A stretch of 64,000 bases of DNA from Chelonoidis abingdonii (Eukaryota > Chordata > Testudines > Testudinidae). Under the pieces are notes generated by a model that saw only the letters and a program-made list of their open reading frames with translations, ran no database searches and had not been told where the DNA came from. The stretch's first letter is position 1; every line of letters starts with the position of its first letter. Of this stretch, positions 1 to 11,137 are shown in pieces. The position numbers and the translations under genes are program-made. The stretch is from assembly GCF_003597395.2 (NCBI RefSeq), contig NC_133777.1:7843305-7907304 (forward strand). Reading direction: 5' to 3'.

Positions 1-488
1 ATAAGTAGTGTTAATTGCCATGGTTTCCATGGCAAAAGGTTAGGTCCCCTCCCCACTTGATCTAAACTCCAAAAAGGAGCCAGTTTAGTAGGAAAGAGCG
101 CAAAAGCATTTGAAATTCTCATCTTTTAATGGGCAATGATAACTTTGGGCTGGTTCTGTGTATACAATTAAACAATATACTTAAAGGTTTCCCCAAAACA
201 AAAAACCAAAACCTTTCACACCCCCTTTATATAGTTTTCTTCCATCGACATTCCACTGCTGGATTTGTCTCCCACAGCCTAGCATACAGCTCTCAAGTCA
301 CTGCAGATCCACATCTTAAGAGTAATGAAGAACTGAAAAACCTTGGTGCACCAGTGATGTGTTATTTTAAAAATAACTCTATTAAACCAAATGCCTTCCC
401 AGTCTCCACTGCTTCTCAGAGGAAAAAAATGTTACTGTGGGAGTCTTAATACACTTGTCTTTGTGGGTTTCTCTTTTCCCTACTGAAG
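1..488 (-). other. TMEM11: Presumptive TMEM11 3' UTR
   Basis: This A/T-rich stretch directly follows the TMEM11 stop codon on the minus strand and has no coding signature. An ATTAAA hexamer lies on the minus strand at about 125-130 and could be a polyadenylation signal. No canonical AATAAA was seen here, so the transcript may end outside the window. The extent is inference only. Confidence 0.5.
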
Positions 489-1005
489 TCATACAACGTA
501 GAGTTCATAGATCTTCTTTACACAGTACACCAGGGCAGCGAGTGCTATTGTGTTATGCAGTCTCTTTCTGTGCAGGTCATCCTTTCTCACCAGCACCACA
601 GGAGTGGAGGAAGTGAGCGTATGCAGGGGCAGGCGGGAAAGTTTATAGGCATCATACTCCACTTGGTACTTGCAGCAGGGGTCAAACTGCCAGGAGATAC
701 CGTAGAGGGTGCAGCAGGCCATGCTCAGCACGCCAGCAGGCAGGGAGATGTAATGGGAATAATCTACTGGAAGTGCCAGAGGGGTGAAGAGACAAGCAGT
801 GCCTGCTAGGACGGCGGTCTTGTGCAGGCAGTTCCCAACTGTGATCCAGCGAGCGGTCTCGTCACCGATGCGAGTGGGCTCTATCACTATATATTTGTAC
901 TGTGCTTCCAGGGCCTGCTCCAGCTCATACTCAAACTGGTCCTGAGCATTCTCCCCATTGTAGATTTCATGCACAATGTAACACTCCGTGGAGGACAAGA
1001 TGATC
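489..1005 (-). CDS. TMEM11: TMEM11 exon 2 (residues 23-194, to stop)
   Basis: TMEM11 (PM1 in flies) is a small mitochondrial membrane protein needed for normal cristae and mitochondrial shape. It has been linked to MICOS and to BNIP3-type mitophagy receptors. This exon encodes nearly the whole protein. It shows the conserved CYIVHEIYNGENAQDQFEYE block (residues 31-50), a hydrophobic segment at about 82-101, a second at about 108-128 followed by the FDPCCKYQVEYDAY block (130-143), and the C-terminal KKIYELY (186-192) after a hydrophobic run at 175-185. The acceptor reads TTAACAG|GATC and phase 2 matches exon 1. The joined CDS is 585 nt, or 194 residues, against 192 in human as I recall. Frame and stop are intact. 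An open frame continues into the intron at 1006-1043, but that part has no similarity. Identification is very secure. Confidence 0.98.
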
Positions 1006-4000
1006 CTGTTAAGAAGGAAACACAGAATTAAACTACAGAGCACAGAGACAACTCTTCCTCTACATTAACCCAGTTAGCCCGGAGTATGGGAGAGTGACAA
1101 TTGAAACCAGGTCAGCACCTTATGGTCACCTGATCGCTGCTTTTCCCTCAACAAAGTAGTAGTTTTTCTGATCAAAACTCGCTTGAACAATCAGCTGCTC
1201 TCAAATGAAATTTAGAAAAGCTCTTTCATTTCAGCTTAACTATGCATTTTACATACAAGTGAACTTTACTTTCCTCACATTGGGGAATTAAGAACTTTTC
1301 AAGAAAACAAGATCTTGCAATTGGTTGAATCCTCCTGAAACAGATTCCCCACTTGACTTCTGCCATTAGTGACATCACAGTCACCTGCTGGGGAGATGGT
1401 GTCAATCAGCATTTAATCTGTAATGAAAGAGGTGCTGGGACTCAAGCAATTTTTTTTTTTTATATTCATAACTGATGCAGCAAGCCCAGAGGCGCCGGGG
1501 CTCTGACCTGGTGTCAATGTCACAAAGAGGAGACTGTGTCAGATGATGGAATGAGCCACCAACAGAACAAAAAAACCAACTATGGATCCTAATACAAGTT
1601 GTCCCCTCAACAAAGGTGTTGCAAATTTTCAATGAGACATGCGTTTTGGCCACCCTCTTTCCTGGCACAGATCAGAACCACCTATGCTAATCCCCACATT
1701 TCCAGATCCCACACCTCAACCATGTTAGTTCTACAATCAAGAGCTATGCAACCTGTATTCCAGCTTGCTATAAGACTGGCTAATTTGTGGGATCCAGCCT
1801 GTGGTGATCAGGAACAACACAAATGTGCAGTTACAGGGAGAGGTAACAGCAGAGCATCAATCAGAATTTGTTAGCACATTTGGTTCCTTCCTCTCACAAC
1901 ACTGGAAGGCAACAGGGGAAAGAGGCGGGTTTTACTGCAACTTTGGTTAAATGCTAAGAAACCGCTGCTCGAATTACTCTAGAGCAGTCTCCCTACTCCT
2001 GCCACTGGACTGTACTAGGGAAGATCTGTACACAGACTGCATGTATCATGCAAGATCTCTAGCCCTTTGTAAAACAGCTGGTGGTAGCCTGGACTAATTT
2101 CCAGCTTCTTGCCCATCAGCAGCATCTTGTCACTCCAAAGTCCACAGATATGTTTGCTTATCTGTGCAGTAGCCTCACATCTGCTCTGCCCCTCAATGAG
2201 AAAGCAGAACAAAGCAAATGGCGTCGTCTGTTACACTGGGTGGGTTTTGCCTCATTAAAAGAAACTGATTTTAATATGTTCTCTTAGAGCCCGTGTCCCG
2301 AGCACATGGGCTCCCAAGGATATAGTGATTTGGCAAATTGCTTTCGCACAGCAAGAGCAACCAGTACACAACTTTGTCCTACTCGCAGCAGACATCGTTC
2401 CTGCTAGCACTCGGGCTCACTTGGTATTAGTGATTTGGCAAGGGAGAACTCTGCAATGGAGACTGAAACTAACCCTTCTTTCTTGCTCCATTAGTATAAA
2501 GACACTAGTGTGTTGGCAGTGGAAATGGCAAAGGAAGAGAAGATACATGTTTGCAAGCTGCTGTAGTGCCAGACATTACCCTTTAAATTCAGTTTTAGTC
2601 ACACTATGAAGGGTATTATGTGGCAGCCACCTGTAATCAAGAATATTGTTAAATTACAGGCTGTTGCCTGAAGTAGCTTGTTCACAGTGAATGGTGACAA
2701 CAATACCAAGCAGCAGGAGCTAAGACTTAACAGCCTCCTTCTTCAGGACCAGAAGAGCTGTTTCTATAAGAGTCTGGTTGGCAAGCAAGGTTTTTCTTGT
2801 AAGCCAGACATTGGGCATTTTCTGGTTACATTACATTTGCCTTGAACATGTCTGCATTTAGAATAGGAGATTCTGCCAGTGCTGCCTAAGACAAGGACTG
2901 GTTTGCAACCTCTTATGAGATTCTATTTATTTGGTGACGGACACAAAACATTTCACTGTGAAGCTTAAGATTTCTTTTCCCAAAAAAAGTACGTTCTCTA
3001 GCAGATTAACCCCTTCAGTTTGTCCACTGCTCAACCTTGGAGGTGCAAGCTTTTAAAGGAAAGCATTTTTGCTAATTTAAAGGGATTGTGTCTAGTAAAA
3101 GTACAATATTTGTTATAAAACATTGAAATATGTATTTGTTTTAAATTGCAGAGAGACGTTTCTAAGGTTTAAATGCCAAACAGAATTGGGTTAGCATGAC
3201 AGCATCAGGAAAAGAACTCGAGCAACCTAGTTTCACTGCACAAATAGAGCCAAACGTAGTCATGGCATACAGGGTGAAGTTATATCTTTTCACCAATGGT
3301 TTCCCCCTTGAGTAAGTACTGAAGATGTCTTAAGTGCTAGTGTAGGACAGTAGAATTTCAGATCTAGTTCAGAATGCATCAGGGATGGCATGGGGTTTTT
3401 ACCAGAGGTAGTTTTTACCTGGAAAAATCATGTTTTTTATCACCCCAGAAAAAGTGAGTTATTCACAGTTTAAGGGATTTTCTATTCTGAAAACTGTTTA
3501 GTTAATGCACACCACATTACACTTGGTTTTAGTTACATATTCAAATTGTGGTTACACAAGGGAGTAGATTAATTGATTAGTTCAGGTTTGTACAAATAAA
3601 GTAAAAACTACAGTAAGGGTAATCCTAATATATTTAAATGAGAATACTGAACATTGGAATGCCTATGCATTTTGGTTTGGTATGTTCTCAAGCCAGTTAT
3701 GCATGTCATGGCTCATTTCTCTTTTCAATACTCTGTAAACAAAAGTCAAAGCCATTTGATTATAGGAAAATGACAATAATGCAGTTGTAGGCTTGAAGCG
3801 TTAAGCAGTCAGAGGCACACAGACTTGCAGACTACTAGGTCCTTCTGGCCATGCAGCATTCTGTAGCAGAAGACCACCTTTGATGTAGTGGATAGACGGC
3901 ACCCATTCCCCAGCTCTGAATGGATGTATCCAAGGCTTGACAAGGATTCGTTCTATGCTTGCTGAACTAGCCGGACACGGATGCAATTATTTTTCCCCGG

Positions 4001-5757
4001 TTTAAACCATATGTATGCCTGCATTTACCAGCGCCCTGTCCTAAGCTAATTTTTTTCTGGGAAACTGCTAACCCTGGAAGGCACACTTGAGACCCAGGCT
4101 TTGTGAAACAGCAGCAAGTGGTTTCACCCAGTTGGTGCTAATACTTAATGACTTCAAGCCAGCTTCAAGGGGAACTGATGCTGAAGCCATTTTCAGCAAT
4201 TGTTCAGCTTCCTAGTTAAAAACAAGGCTCAAGCGTCTTACATCAGAAATGCCATGTCAATTGAGTGAAGATATGGGAAACACTTAGGTTGAGAGAAGAA
4301 TCCTACCCACTGTTAAACTTCCTGTAATTTTGTAAGTTGCTCAAATTAGATCTGGCAATTTAAGAGGAACGGCCCATTCTCAGACTGAAACACACCAACC
4401 CAGCTCAGACCCTAACACTCTCAGGCTTCAAGTGATTTCTTCCCTCTAGAATCCTTCTCGTCCTTGAAGGATCTTTGAATATCCCTCCCGTCCCTTGCCT
4501 TCCTTTCCCCACACTTTATATGCTCTCATAGACCCACTTGGTCAATAGCCTTCCAGTCAAGGAAAATAGGACAGGAACACATTAAACATTAACTATGGAC
4601 TGAAATTAGTATCAGAAAATAAGTTTATTCAAGCCCTCCTCTCTCTTCAGAAACTTTATCCATTCTTGGGGTCTAGGCTTTTATAGGTGTGAAATCAAAA
4701 CACGATGCACAGGAGCAAAAATACGCTCAATAAAACTGTTCCGTATAAAAGTCACGAAGCAAAACAGAATGAGACGTGCACTCCCGAAAGCATCTGGCTC
4801 TAGGCGGTATGCTCTTGTGGCTCCAAGCACTGCAGCTGCTGATTCCTTGACCAAATAATCCCTGTTAGAGCAACTTATTCTTCCATCAGACAGTGCTCAA
4901 GATGCAACTGTTCATCTTGGCAATAGATTAGATAATCCCCCAAAAAAGGAGGGGGAGGAGATGAGCTACTCAAACAATTGCAGGTGTCAGGAGACAGTGA
5001 AGTGAGCAAAAATTACATATGAGGTAAATGCAAGATAAATATTATACTAAAGTTCAGGCACGTGGGAAGTTAAATTCGGTGTGCGTCATTCCCACATGCG
5101 AGACTGGCTGCAATAGGTGGAAAGCCTGGGGAAAACCATCGTACACAAAAGAAGAAAAATCCATATAGTGTGTAGTGTCCCCCCATAGGAGAGAACTCTG
5201 GAGAACTCTGTCTACAAGACTTACCAGAACTTGTTGACATGCAAAACAAGAAATGGGTTTTTGCCCTCAGAGACCTCAAGTACAAAGATTAACAAAACTG
5301 ATTTTCCATGACATAGGGCCTTTCATTTGAACAATACAGCACACACTGGAGTCTGTGCATTATGCTTTTTGGAACTCACCACCAACTCTGGAAAAAAACA
5401 TAGCCAGGGTTTAAGCATGGTCAGTGCTGTGCTTGTATGGACCTAGCTGGGAGCACTGATAACTCAGTTATTCTCGATTCTCCTTAAAAGTGCAATAAGT
5501 AACCAATGTCAGAGGAGATCCATGTTCAGACAGCATGTAATGATGCCTCACAGCCAAATGCTGGATGTGCTAGTTATGCTTAAAAGCAGGTGTTAAACTA
5601 GGCAACGTTAAATGATTTTCTAGAGCCATTCTTCCAAGAAGGAAAGGCTTTGCCACAGGAAAGTTTTATATCCATTCTGTGGTAGCTGTGTAACTTTTTC
5701 TTGAATACTATTTGCATATCACTGCTTCATGAATCCTATTTCCAGTGATTTTTCTTT

Positions 5758-5761
<4 letters not shown>

Positions 5762-5788
<27 letters not shown>

Positions 5789-5847
5789 GTGTCTCATTCT
5801 TGATATCTGACTTTTCAGTGTCTGTGTAAAAAAAAAAAAAAAAAAAA
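5762..5847. repeat. Two adjacent poly-A runs
   Basis: A run of 27 A (5762-5788) and one of 20 A (5828-5847) are separated by about 39 bases. Each could be the tail of a retroposed sequence or a simple repeat. I could not recognise a retroelement body or target duplication on either side. Confidence 0.85.
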
Positions 5848-8541
5848 GAGAGGAATACTCTGTTCTGATGGTTTAGTAGATTAAATGGCTTCTGTCACTA
5901 GTTTTATAAGTGAACTTACACTGATTTCTGTTGTCAGGATTACAAACAAACAATGCACCTCAGCAGCTGATACAGGAACCACCAGCAGGAGGGGCAAAAA
6001 TGCCCATGTTAACCACACAGCGAGTTTAAAATTGAATTTGAAATGTATTCCCCTACTGAAAACATCACTAAGTACACTAAGAAGACATTGCAGCTAGCTA
6101 TATGCTAGACACTCACGAAATTTCCCAGCTAGGGTTCCAAAATCTGTCCCCTCTGACTTCCTTAATAAGTTAAAAAGCCTCTGGTGGCCACCTAAATGTC
6201 ACAGGATACTTCTCAAACTACCGCATGAGCAATGCTGCCTAGCCTGTTTCCGTTGTCTCCTACTCACAAACACACAGTCTGTTTCTTTTTCACCACACAT
6301 ACCTTTAATCCAGAGTTTCCAAACTCAGCAGGACATTGCACAGGGATACAGCAGGAGGAGCCTGTCACATCTTGCTCTCTTGCCCCCAGTTCTGCTGAAA
6401 ATGGGATCCAGGACAAAGTCCTGGAAGAACTTTCCCAGTATCCTCCTACAACCAGCAGCTGGGAATGGAGAGGAGGTAAGGCCTTCCCATCAGTGGGGTG
6501 TCCCTGGACCTCACTGGTGGAGGCCCACTCCCTGTCCCATCTATTGTATATACTTCTGGCTAGTAGTTTTAAGTTCTGACTGGTGGGTGTCTGGAAAGCA
6601 TCCCCACTCCCAATAAGAAGTATCCCCAAAATCATGCACAGTCCATGATTCCCGTTGCATTTATTGTTCAAGTTTCTGAACTCCTTTTTTATATGATGTG
6701 TAAGTCCCAGGTTAGCTTTCTGAAAGGTGATACAATTGTTCATGGACAACAGAATACCTGTGGTTCCCCCATTCAAAGAGAGGTTTCTTGACTGTAGGTA
6801 AACAGTACTAGGCAGAAATTCATGAGAACTGCAAATGCAAAGAGACCTGTTTGAGTGGTGATTGAAAAAGATGGGCTTCCTCTCCTGTGATAATGCTTGT
6901 GATTTGCAAAACTTGCATCACATGCAACATGCACAAAAGAAATAAGTACACCAGTGCAACTAAGGACTGAACACTGGTGTGTGGATGAATTCCAATAGTG
7001 CCACATCACAGAAGGCCAAAAGCATACAGTGTCTGACACTGTTAGAGTCCCAACCAAACCTGAATAAGTTAGTACGTGTGGATAGGCCAAACTCAAAATC
7101 ATCAATGCACGAACCTTTTATTTCTAGATTTGGATTCAAGTCTTGTTACTTTCAAGATGAAAAAATGAGTTGTGGTCTCACTTTAATCCCTAGTGGAAAA
7201 ATTCCACATCACAAAACCATCATACAATTTGACAAGCTTGTCCATTTCAGCTCAGGAAAGGTCCAGGACTGCAATGACAGGGGTACTCCACATGAGAATT
7301 GAGGTCTGATGACAAGCTTTCCCCACAGCACCGTCCCATATTCTAGTATTCTTGACCTATTACTATCAGTATCTTAGCACAGAGACAATGTGTTCAACCA
7401 CAACCTTCGGAGAACAATAATCAATATGGTCAGAACAAAGACGACAAGAAGCAACAGCACAGAGGCAAAGCAAATTTCCATTCAAGGGATGCAACTTTAA
7501 TGCAATAAGATTATAGCCAAATAAGGAATTCTATATAGTTCTCTTTGGAAACAGGATTGTGGGGAGAGAGGGGAGAACAGATCAGGGAAAATGAGCCCGA
7601 GATCCTGAGAGCTGCACCAGTGATAGAAGACAGCACCCACCACTGAAAACATTGCAATACCATTAAGGAGACCACACTGAGCAGAAGCACCACTTTTAGT
7701 TTAACAAAAGAATTAGCTAGACTAATGGAAGCAGATCAATCACTGCTACAAACAAGCGGATCACTGGAAATCCAAGCGGTACAGGTAGTGAAAGGAAAGA
7801 CTTTTAAGACAGCCCAGAAGCCAGTAGACACAGTTGGGATGAAATCAAAGCTGCATTATTGCATTGTTCTTTCTGAGCTGTACAAGTTTGTTAGACTGTT
7901 TCCCCAGGGAAAAAGTGACATTCTGTTTTGTGCTCTAGTGGTCATTGTGCAGAATTTCAGACAAGAAGTCCAAGTGCACGCAGTAGCTGTTCTCCATTAT
8001 AAACTGCTTTGGGCTACAGATTAGCAATTCCCTTTAGATACTCTGCATAAAGAGTCCCTTTGGAATGAGGGAGGGAAAGCAATATTCAGTGGGTTCTCTT
8101 TAGTTTGTTTTTCAGTATTTTGTTTAACCTTTAACCACCATCATAAAACCAGCCCAGAATCAACCGCTGATATACTGTTAGATCCTTAGCCATATGCCCC
8201 ACGAATAAAGTATAATCTGGTAGTGACCAAAGAGACCTTCCAGGTATCAATCAGATCTTTTATGGAGGGATATGGTCTTTGTAATTACAGCTGCCAGTCA
8301 TTTTGTTACATTTGACTAACTTTCCTAACACTGGACAGTATTTTATTCACTAGCTTTTCCCTTGAGATTACCCTCAACAACCACTCCTTTTAGACCAGCT
8401 GGCTGACAGCTAAAAACTGAGCTAGAGAAATACCTTAAAACAGCTCTTTGATGAGAAAATTAGACCAGTGTGCTCAGTCAGTAAGAATCTGTCTTTGAAC
8501 AAGAATTATATTCATGAACATAAGAAAACTGTATTTGCTAA

Positions 8542-8728
8542 GTATCAGAGGGGTAGCTGTGTTAGTCTGGATCTGTAAAAGCAGCAAAGAATCCTGTGGC
8601 ACCTTATAGACTAACAGATGTTTTGGAGCATGAGCTTTCGTGGGTGAATCTGACGAAGTGGGTATTCACCCACGAAAGCTCATGCTCCAAAACGTCTGTT
8701 AGTCTATAAGGTGCCACAGGATTCTTTG
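8542..8728. mobile_element. Fold-back (inverted) short interspersed repeat with target duplication
   Basis: A plus-oriented repeat copy (about 8542-8645, starting TATCAGAGGGGTAGC after one base) is followed at once by an inverted copy (about 8648-8728) of the same family. The arms pair almost perfectly over roughly 80 bases. The junction lacks the usual end of the first copy, so the plus arm stops at GGGTGAA and the inverted arm starts at TCTGACGAAG. The unit is flanked by CTGTATTTGCTAA at 8529-8541 and again at 8729-8741, a direct repeat of 13 bases (11-13 allowing for overlap with the element). A variable-length target duplication plus internal inversion fits LINE-style insertion with twin priming. 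A shorter copy of the same family is at 62988-63078. Confidence 0.85.
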
Positions 8729-10206
8729 CTGTATTTGCTAAATGTAACATATACACGTTGTCATCTGATGATAACTGAGCCATCACCATTGCCCTGCACA
8801 CAAGCCGTGTTCCCAACACCACACAAGATAGGTAGGTGTGACTTGGGAAAAGACACCAGCCAAGAGTGCAATCACCAACTGCACAAGTGGGAGAATATCA
8901 TCATTTGGCTAAGAAGATTTACACTAAAAGCAGGTGATCTTACCATACAAAGTTATTTGGAAGGGGAATTGTCTGACACATAACAAAAGTAGCCCGTTGC
9001 CAGGTTTGTGTTGGGAGGGAGTGTGTAGTAGCGGTTAGAGGTACTCTAGTCACAAATTGTCTTGCTGTGTCATCTCTGTGCCTATTTTCATGCCCAACCC
9101 CTCTCCCACTCATTTGTAAAAGTTAGGATTATATTTAAACCTCAGAACAGGTCAGTGAGGCAAGTAACTTGTTTGTGTTGGTAAAGCACAACATCAACAT
9201 CACCACCACCACCCCACCTATGGCTGTCAAAGTCTTTACATTGGGCCATAGAACAAAGGACAATTTTGCTACTCCATAAAGAGAGTGCTGCTTTCAAAGG
9301 CTGTTGGTTACACTAGCTAGCAGCAGGGTGGGAAGAAGGAAGGAGATGCCAACAGAAGGGACGACAGGATTGAGCCAGAAGTTTTAAGAAAGTAAAGAAT
9401 TATGCATACAATTTTTAAGGAAGTGCAACAAGATTTCTCTCTTTCCTGTCTTTAAACTTAGGCTTCCAAAATTTCTACAGCTACTCCACAGGGAGTTCCA
9501 CCGTGTCCCAGTTGCTCATCCATCCTGACAGAGGCTGAAACACAGCTGGTAACCAAACATGCATTTTAGAAAGCTCTTTGTGAGCACAGACACTACAAAA
9601 AGCCAACAGCAGCAACCGCCACCAGAGCAGCCAGGCCAAGTATACACTCTTCCCTCCTGCTAAAATTACTCCACAGCCTCCAAATCCAGGGAGCAAAACA
9701 GCAAAATCCTAAGGACACAAGCCACTCAACCAGCATTAAGCACTCTCCAAAGGGAGGTCACTCTGAAGGTCTTCTGTTGCCTCCATCGCTTTTCAATACA
9801 GATTTTTAAGGAGCGTCCCAGTCTCCAGAATGATCCTACCACTGAGCACGTCCACGAGGCATCGTTTGGCCTAAGGGTTAAAGCTGCCTTTGGTAACGTG
9901 CAGATTTGCAGTCACCTTCCCCCTGACGCTGCCTCTCCCTCCCTTTCCCTCCTCGCCCCCAGCCAAGGCACTCCAGCTGGAGCCAGCTGCAGACTGCAAA
10001 GCCACTCGCTCGCTGCAGCTGGACTCTGCCCTGAATTTACCCACAGGCTTGGGACTATCACAGCTCTGTCCTTAGCCCACTCTGATAGATGGTGGCTTTG
10101 ATTCCTCCCATCACTGCCCTGTTCTCCTCCTTCCTCCCCCTCCCCCACAACAGGCCTCCCCATTTCCCCCACTTGCCTGTTCTTCCCCTCTCCTCCCTCC
10201 CGAGCC

Positions 10207-10480
10207 CCCTGACCTGCACCCCCTCACTCCAGCGGCCTTCCCATCACTGTCTCCTTCTCCGCTCCCCCCTCCCCCTGGTCTCCTCTTCCCCCATGACCTG
10301 CACCCCCTCACTGTCCCCTTCTCCCCCTTCCCCCACTGGCCCCTTCTCCCCCCCCACTGGTCTCCCCCTCCCCCCATGACCTGCACCCCCCCACTGTCCC
10401 CTTCTCCCCTCCCCCTCACTGGCCCCTTCTCCCCCCCCCAAACTTGTCTCTTCTCCACCATGACCTGCACCCCCTCCCTC
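10207..10480. repeat. C-rich minisatellite, period about 84 bp, ~3 copies
   Basis: The marker GACCTGCACCCCC recurs at 10211, 10295, 10378 and 10462, giving spacings of 84, 83 and 84 bases. Between markers are runs such as CACTGTCCCCTTCTCC and C tracts up to 8 bases. The array sits 180-450 bases into TMEM11 intron 1, and the RNA strand is G-rich with many runs of three or more G. Open frames across it in several frames are Pro- or Gly-rich by composition only. Confidence 0.85.
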
Positions 10481-10656
10481 CACCGCCCCCCCAGCAGCGT
10501 CTCCCCCGCGTCCGTCCCGCTCACGGCGGGGAGGGGGCCCAGCCTCCGCCCAGCCCGGACCAAGCAGGCCCCCGGGTGCACTCCCCATCGCCCCTGCTCA
10601 GCCCCTTTGGGGCCCAGTCTGGCGGCGCCCCAGGGTCCCGCTCGGCCAGGCCTCAC

Positions 10657-10724
10657 CTCTCCCTACCGCCGCTGCCACTGCTGCTGCTGCCGGGGCCAGC
10701 GCGCCTCCTTCCCCACGCCGCCAT
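10657..10724 (-). CDS. TMEM11: TMEM11 exon 1 (start codon, residues 1-22 plus 2 nt)
   Basis: The minus strand reads ATGGCGGCGTGGGGAAGGAG and encodes MAAWGRRRAGPGSSSS then GSGGRE. This closely matches the human N-terminus MAAWGRRRLGPGSSGGS from memory. The exon ends GGGAGAG|GTGAGG, a strong donor in phase 2 that joins in frame to exon 2 (..RER-IILSSTECY). The start has A at -3 and G at +4. The Gly/Ser stretch is a short AGC/GGC repeat and probably varies in length between species. The N-terminus is basic with no acidic residue before residue 22, in keeping with a mitochondrial protein. This exon is short and lies in a different frame from the longer GC-rich open frames around it, so it is easily missed. 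Confidence 0.96.
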
Positions 10725-10727
10725 CTT
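10717..10727 (-). promoter_or_regulatory. YY1-like motif spanning the TMEM11 start codon
   Basis: The minus strand reads AAGATGGCGGC, the classic YY1 consensus, and the ATG within it is the TMEM11 initiation codon. YY1 motifs of this orientation are known just downstream of start sites in many housekeeping genes. A shorter match, AAGATGGC, lies on the minus strand at 11010-11017. Confidence 0.8.
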
Positions 10728-10858
10728 GGAGACTCTCGGCTCGAGTCGCAAATGTCTCTCCGCCAAGTGGGCCCAGGCCCGCCCCCGAGCCTGCCGGGAA
10801 ATGGAGTCCAGGTCGAGGGGCCGGAGCCACTGAGGGAGGGCGGCGGCCGCCAGAGCGG

Positions 10859-11080
10859 CCTACAACCCCCACCATGCTCTGCGCCGCGCTGGGGCCCATG
10901 GGACATGTAGTCCTGCGGGCTGCAAGGCGGGCACCCTTCCCAGCTTGGGACGAGCCGGGTGGCGCTAGAGAGACCCAGACCCTGAGTGCAACCCTATGCC
11001 CTCCCCATAGCCATCTTGTCTTCGCAGAGAAACACCCAGGGGAGTGGTTGGGGAAATGGACTACAACTCCCACAAAGCAC
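10859..11080. promoter_or_regulatory. Cluster of three ZNF143/STAF-like (SBS) sites
   Basis: Three stretches resemble the ACTACAAYTCCCAGMATGC motif: CTACAACCCCCACCATGC at about 10860-10877 (+), GACTACATGTCCCATGG on the minus strand at about 10896-10912, and GACTACAACTCCCACAAAGC at 11059-11078 (+). Such sites mark many CpG and bidirectional promoters. Matches were judged by eye; the first and second are imperfect. Confidence 0.65.
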
Positions 11081-11129
11081 CGGGGCGGCCACGTGGAGCC
11101 GGATATGCGCTCTCAGAGCTGGGGGCCCC

Positions 11130-11137
11130 TATAAAAG
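11130..11137 (+). promoter_or_regulatory. Plus-strand TATA box divergent from TMEM11
   Basis: TATAAAAG lies 35 bases downstream of an E-box (CACGTG, 11090-11095) and about 50 bases downstream of a ZNF143-like site. It would place a start near 11160, transcribing away from TMEM11. No recognisable protein exon follows on the plus strand, so any product would be a divergent non-coding RNA. This is inference from motif spacing only. Confidence 0.4.

Larger units (their letters stand above)
1006..10656 (-). other. TMEM11: TMEM11 intron 1 (9.65 kb)
   Basis: The intron is bounded by a GTGAGG donor next to 10657 and a TTAACAG acceptor next to 1005, both on the minus strand. It holds no recognisable exon. 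Contents I can support are two poly-A runs near 5.8 kb, a fold-back repeat at 8542-8728, and an 84-bp C-rich minisatellite at about 10.2-10.5 kb. The rest (1.0-5.7, 5.9-8.5 and 8.75-10.1 kb) looks like ordinary A/T-rich intronic sequence in which I see nothing specific. Confidence 0.9.

Noticed and set aside
555..1031. Two plus-strand open frames opposite TMEM11 exon 2
   Set aside because: They are antisense shadows of a highly conserved exon.
10376..11134. Plus-strand open frame of 252 codons opposite TMEM11 exon 1
   Set aside because: It runs through the minisatellite and CpG island, is antisense to a secure exon and shows only compositional Pro/Ser/Arg content.
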